Shown piece after piece: positions 61,010 to 64,000 of a DNA stretch of 64,000 nucleotides. The translations under genes and the position numbers were made by a program. This DNA comes from Turneriella parva DSM 21527 (GTDB lineage Bacteria > Spirochaetota > Leptospiria > Turneriellales > Turneriellaceae): assembly GCF_000266885.1 (NCBI RefSeq), contig NC_018020.1, forward strand, positions 1,116,001 to 1,180,000. Direction: 5' to 3'. Position 1 is the stretch's first letter, and every line of letters starts with the position of its first letter. The notes below the pieces were generated by a model. The model made no database searches and had not been told where the DNA came from. It saw only the letters and a program-made list of their open reading frames with translations.

Positions 61010-61145
61010 AGGGTGAAGATTACAACTGAACGTCAGCAGGCCACCTTCTGCCATCGGGGTCGACAGCCTGTCTCAAATCGCCAGAGTTTCCTCAGGCCGT
61101 GGGCAAAAATGCCCGCTGCCGGCCATTTCTGACCGACAATAGAAC

Positions 61146-61487
61146 ATGCAGATCAACCGACATACCGATCAGGCCCTAACGGTATTGCAACCCGTGGGCG
61201 ACATGGGCCTCTATAACCTCGGCGAACTGCGCGCGATGCTGTTGCAGCTGCGTGAATCGGGTCAGACAAAAGTCATCATCGACATGGGCAGGGTGCCGGG
61301 TATTGATTCTATCACCATCGGCTTCTTGCTGCAAGAGACAACGCTGTTCTCTGAAGCGGGCGGCGCACTCAGGCTCGCCAAAATCTCTGCCAGTGTGCGC
61401 AAGTCGCTGAATATCACCGAAACTCTTTCTCAAATGAGCGTTTACGATAGCGTCGATGCTGCGAAAGCCAGTTTCAAGAGTTCCTGA
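61146..61487 (+). CDS. STAS-domain protein (anti-sigma factor antagonist type)
   Basis: The protein has 113 residues, a single STAS domain: VLQPVGDMGLYNLGELRAML, TKVIIDMGRVPGIDSITIGF, ALRLAKISASVRKSLNITET. The usual phospho-acceptor Ser/Thr sits in the loop after the I-D-M-x-x-V strand, here DSITIG. Members bind a kinase/anti-sigma factor when unphosphorylated and are reset by a SpoIIE-type phosphatase; one such phosphatase opens this window, but 59 kb away. No anti-sigma kinase is visible nearby. The hrpB gene starts 12 bases later, so the two are probably cotranscribed. Confidence 0.88.
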   Translation: MQINRHTDQALTVLQPVGDMGLYNLGELRAMLLQLRESGQTKVIIDMGRVPGIDSITIGFLLQETTLFSEAGGALRLAKISASVRKSLNITETLSQMSVYDSVDAAKASFKSS

Positions 61488-61499
61488 ATTTCTTCTGCC

Positions 61500-63995
61500 G
61501 TGGCCGCACTACCTGTCGCCAGTGCCCTCCCCGGCCTGAAAGCCGCACTTAACTCTTCACCGGCAGCGATTCTCACCGCCGACACCGGCTCGGGCAAAAC
61601 CACCTGGCTGCCGCTGCAGCTCTTGCATGAACCCTGGCTCACAGGCAAAAAGATCATCATGCTCGAACCACGCCGCGTGGCCGCGCGTGCTGCTGCCTCG
61701 CGCCTCGCGCACCACCTCGGTGAAAAAACCGGCAAGACGGTGGGCTATTCGGTGCGCTTCGACAGCCAGGTCAGCGCAGCGACCCGGCTCGAGGTGGTCA
61801 CCGAAGGTATTCTCGCGCGGCGTATTGTGAACGACCCTGAACTCGAGGGTGTGGGCCTCGTGATCTTCGACGAGTTTCACGAGCGCCATGTCGAAACCGA
61901 TCTCGCGCTCGCGCTCACGCTCGAGAGCCAGAAGGTTTTTCGCGATGATCTCAGAATTCTCGTGATGTCCGCCACGATCGACACCACGGCGATTGCCGGT
62001 TTTTTGGGCAAAGCTTTCGGCAGTGAAGAAAATCCTACCCACATACCGATTGTGGCATCGGCCGGCACCAACTACCCGGTCGAAGTGAAGTACCACAACG
62101 AGCAGCTCGATTCGGGTAACAGGGCAATGGCGCATGCGTGTGCGCGCAAAGCAATCGAAGTGCATGCAAAGCATGAGGGGGATTTTCTTCTCTTCTTGCC
62201 GGGTACTGCCGAAATATTTGCGGCCACCGAATTCATCGAAGACCGTAGCCTGAAAAATACCGTTGTCCTGCCCCTTTATGGCGAACTCACAGCGCAAGAA
62301 CAAGACCGGGTGCTCGAGCCGCCAAAGCCGAACGAACGCCGCATCATCGTCGCAACCCCGATTGCCGAATCGAGCCTGACATTAGAGGGATTAACCGTCG
62401 TCATCGACAGCGGCCTCGTCAGGCAGCCGGCTCTCGACCCTGGCACGGGTCTGTCTTATCTCGAGACAGTACCCATCACGCAAGACTCTGCCGTGCAGCG
62501 CGCCGGCCGTGCGGGCCGTCTCGGGCCCGGCACCTGCTACCGCATGTACACCGAAGCCGACTTTCGCCGCCGCCCCAAAACGCGCGCACCTGAAATTCTG
62601 CGCACCGACCTCGCCGAAGCCAGCCTGCGCACACTCGCTTTTGGTTCGCCGCTGAAGTCACTTATGCTGCCCGACATGCCATCGACCGCGATGCTCGCGC
62701 AGGCGGAGCGTCTGCTCAGCGACCTCGGCCTCATCGACAGAGCAGGCAAACTCACCACACTCGGCAAAAGCGCCTCTGCACTGCCTCTACATCCCCGCCT
62801 CGCCACGATGCTCGCCGCCTCACCTTCTGAAGATACAGCTCTCCTGGCAGCGATGCTCTCTGAACGCGATGCGATGCGTGTTACCGGGGCGATGGCGACC
62901 GATCTCGAAATTCGTTTTCAATCGCTGCAAAGGTTCATCGAAACCGGCGAGGTACCTGCGGGGGCAGATCGAAGGGGATTGGAAGCAATCGCGCGGGTTT
63001 TTAAGCAATTGCGACACTCTGGCCCTTGGGGCCAGAGTGTCGCAAATGCACTACTTTTTGCATACCCTGATCGCGTCGCTATGCGACGCGATCAGGGATC
63101 ATTTCTCATGCGCAACGGTCGTGGTGTTTACACAGAAAAGGGAGACTGGCTCGCCGAATCGGAGTTCATCGTTGCGGTCGATGTTAGCGGTGCGGAAAAA
63201 AATGCGAAGCTGCGCCTGGGACTTTCTGTTTCACGCGAGCAGGTCATGGAGCATTTTGCAGCTGCGATCGAAAAGCGTAACGAAATACGTGAAGTTGCGG
63301 GCAAGCCGCGCGCGTATGAGCAGGCCTGCCTCGGGGCGATTGTGCTTGTCGAAAAAGAGACAGCGCTGCCCGAGGGATTTGCCGAAAAGCTCGTTTTGCA
63401 GAAATTACGCGAAGGTGACTTCTGGGGCTTTCTGGGTGACGAGTCACGCTCACTCATTGCGCGCATTGAACTCATGCGCTCCTTTGGAGCTGATTTGCCT
63501 GAAAGCTCGCCCGAGCTCTTGCAGGGCACGCTCGACCTATGGTTGGCACCGTTTATTGCAGGTGCCCGGACGCTCGCCGATGTGAGCGATAACAAGATAG
63601 CCGAAGCACTGCTGGCGCGCTTAAGCTACCAACAACAAAAGTTGCTCGAAGATAACTTACCGGCCAGGCTGGTCGTGCCCAGCGGTTCGGCGCACCGCAT
63701 TCGCTACGAAGACGGCAAGGCAATCGTCGCCGTGCGCATTCAGGAAGTTTTTGGTCTCGCGACACAGCCGATGCTGGCAGGCGGAAAATTAGCGGTTACG
63801 TTCGAGTTACTCTCGCCAGGTCGGCAGCCGATTGCAGTCACAAAAAACCTGCCAGAACTTTGGAAATCCACCTATGCCGACATACGCAAAGAGATGCGTG
63901 GCCAGTACCCCAAACACTTCTGGCCCGAAGACCCGCTGTCGATGCAGGGCACGACGGGTACGAAGAAGGCGTTTGATCGGAAGAATTCTCTATGA
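61500..63995 (+). CDS. hrpB: ATP-dependent RNA helicase HrpB
   Basis: The protein has 831 residues from GTG 61500. DEAH-box helicase motifs are in order: ADTGSGKTTW (Walker A), MLEPRRVAARAAASRLA, FDEFHERH (the DExH box), MSATIDT, IIVATPIAESSLTLEGL and QRAGRAGRLGPG. The HrpB C-terminal domain ends in PKHFWPEDPL. It unwinds RNA or RNA-protein complexes; its cellular substrate is not known. Two perfect hairpins (63009-63045, 63065-63097) lie within the coding sequence, the second over the conserved YPDRVAMRRDQGSFLMRNGRG region, without disturbing the frame. Confidence 0.95.
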   Translation: MAALPVASALPGLKAALNSSPAAILTADTGSGKTTWLPLQLLHEPWLTGKKIIMLEPRRVAARAAASRLAHHLGEKTGKTVGYSVRFDSQVSAATRLEVVTEGILARRIVNDPELEGVGLVIFDEFHERHVETDLALALTLESQKVFRDDLRILVMSATIDTTAIAGFLGKAFGSEENPTHIPIVASAGTNYPVEVKYHNEQLDSGNRAMAHACARKAIEVHAKHEGDFLLFLPGTAEIFAATEFIEDRSLKNTVVLPLYGELTAQEQDRVLEPPKPNERRIIVATPIAESSLTLEGLTVVIDSGLVRQPALDPGTGLSYLETVPITQDSAVQRAGRAGRLGPGTCYRMYTEADFRRRPKTRAPEILRTDLAEASLRTLAFGSPLKSLMLPDMPSTAMLAQAERLLSDLGLIDRAGKLTTLGKSASALPLHPRLATMLAASPSEDTALLAAMLSERDAMRVTGAMATDLEIRFQSLQRFIETGEVPAGADRRGLEAIARVFKQLRHSGPWGQSVANALLFAYPDRVAMRRDQGSFLMRNGRGVYTEKGDWLAESEFIVAVDVSGAEKNAKLRLGLSVSREQVMEHFAAAIEKRNEIREVAGKPRAYEQACLGAIVLVEKETALPEGFAEKLVLQKLREGDFWGFLGDESRSLIARIELMRSFGADLPESSPELLQGTLDLWLAPFIAGARTLADVSDNKIAEALLARLSYQQQKLLEDNLPARLVVPSGSAHRIRYEDGKAIVAVRIQEVFGLATQPMLAGGKLAVTFELLSPGRQPIAVTKNLPELWKSTYADIRKEMRGQYPKHFWPEDPLSMQGTTGTKKAFDRKNSL
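63009..63045. repeat. Perfect hairpin inside hrpB, 17-bp arms, 3-base loop
   Basis: The arms ttgcgacactctggccc (63009-63025) and its exact complement (63029-63045) enclose ttg. It encodes residues near FKQLRHSGPWGQSVANALLF. Confidence 0.9.
63065..63097. repeat. Second perfect hairpin inside hrpB, 15-bp arms, 3-base loop
   Basis: The arms ccctgatcgcgtcgc (63065-63079) and its exact complement (63083-63097) enclose tat. It encodes the conserved segment PDRVAMRRDQG, so the palindrome formed without adding or losing codons. Confidence 0.9.
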
Positions 63996-64000
63996 TTGCA
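63992..64000 (+). CDS. Possible start of the next gene (cut by window edge)
   Basis: ATG 63992 overlaps the hrpB stop TGA by four bases (ATGA), an arrangement seen repeatedly in this window. Only three codons are visible, so the product is unknown. Confidence 0.3.

Noticed and set aside
169-61487. Direct SpoIIE phosphatase-STAS partner pair
   Set aside because: The two genes are 59 kb apart with no anti-sigma kinase near either, so a functional link cannot be supported from this window.
61557-62303. Open frame of 248 codons opposite hrpB
   Set aside because: It is antisense to conserved helicase motifs, with a Cys/His/Arg-rich composition typical of shadow frames.
1-64000. tRNA, rRNA, riboswitch or prophage genes
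   Set aside because: I scanned the intergenic gaps and saw no cloverleaf-like sequence, rRNA segments, known riboswitch cores or phage structural genes; most gaps are under 150 bases.

Overview
This 64 kb window looks like ordinary chromosome from a Gram-negative, moderately GC-rich bacterium, most probably a free-living spirochaete of the order Leptospirales (Turneriella- or Leptonema-like). The reasons are a DUF1554 lipoprotein of the leptospiral type plus the remnant of a second copy, several lipoproteins with loose spirochaete-style lipoboxes, a membrane-anchored SpoIIE-type phosphatase, three class III adenylate cyclases with different sensory front ends, and outer-membrane beta-barrel proteins. 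This assignment rests on recalled family distributions and was not searched. I saw no rRNA, tRNA, CRISPR array or prophage. The only complete mobile element is one IS30-family insertion sequence.

Layout. 0-10 kb: SpoIIE phosphatase and DUF445 protein, DUF1554 lipoprotein with an adjacent 3' remnant, a half-size TauE/SafE protein, a ThuA-like lipoprotein, a giant membrane adenylate cyclase and a ParE-type toxin-antitoxin pair. 10-18 kb: a tight five-gene minus-strand run (CsgG/FlgO-like barrel protein, LamG lipoprotein, GH97 glycosidase, diguanylate cyclase, penicillin-amidase-like hydrolase). 18-24 kb: GNAT acetyltransferase, 7TMR-DISM-like adenylate cyclase and class A PBP in a plus-strand operon. 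24-36 kb: acyltransferase-like gene with a TetR regulator, a membrane protein with a dead receiver domain, a SpoU methyltransferase, a thioesterase, secreted proteins, RecQ, HPP protein, a cAMP-type binding protein and nucleases. 36-43 kb: a GH13 glucosidase whose start codon is out of frame, a CheA-like kinase, a Cache-domain adenylate cyclase and a DUF2442/DUF4160 pair. 43-47.7 kb: a sterol-desaturase-like hydroxylase, then a divergent sulfur/persulfide cluster (CsoR-family repressor, DUF6132, CoA-disulfide reductase-rhodanese fusion, two more rhodaneses, DUF2892). 47.7-61 kb: a dense two-component island of four histidine kinases and stand-alone receivers, interrupted by the IS30 element. 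61-64 kb: a STAS protein and the HrpB helicase.

How the genes work together. Second-messenger and phosphorelay signalling dominates: three adenylate cyclases and one diguanylate cyclase, a cyclic-nucleotide-binding effector, a SpoIIE phosphatase with a STAS antagonist type of partner, and a kinase/receiver set in which no receiver carries a recognisable DNA-binding output. The sulfur cluster is the clearest metabolic unit. Its two arms diverge from a region holding a palindromic operator and a good sigma70-type promoter.

The least expected feature is the number of perfect or near-perfect palindromes. Several lie inside or across coding regions: the signal peptide of a lipoprotein, the linker of RecQ, hrpB, and a 36-bp palindrome whose centre supplies the stop codons of two convergent genes. 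A related habit is tail-to-tail gene pairs whose stop codons overlap by 4 to 11 bases, seen four times.
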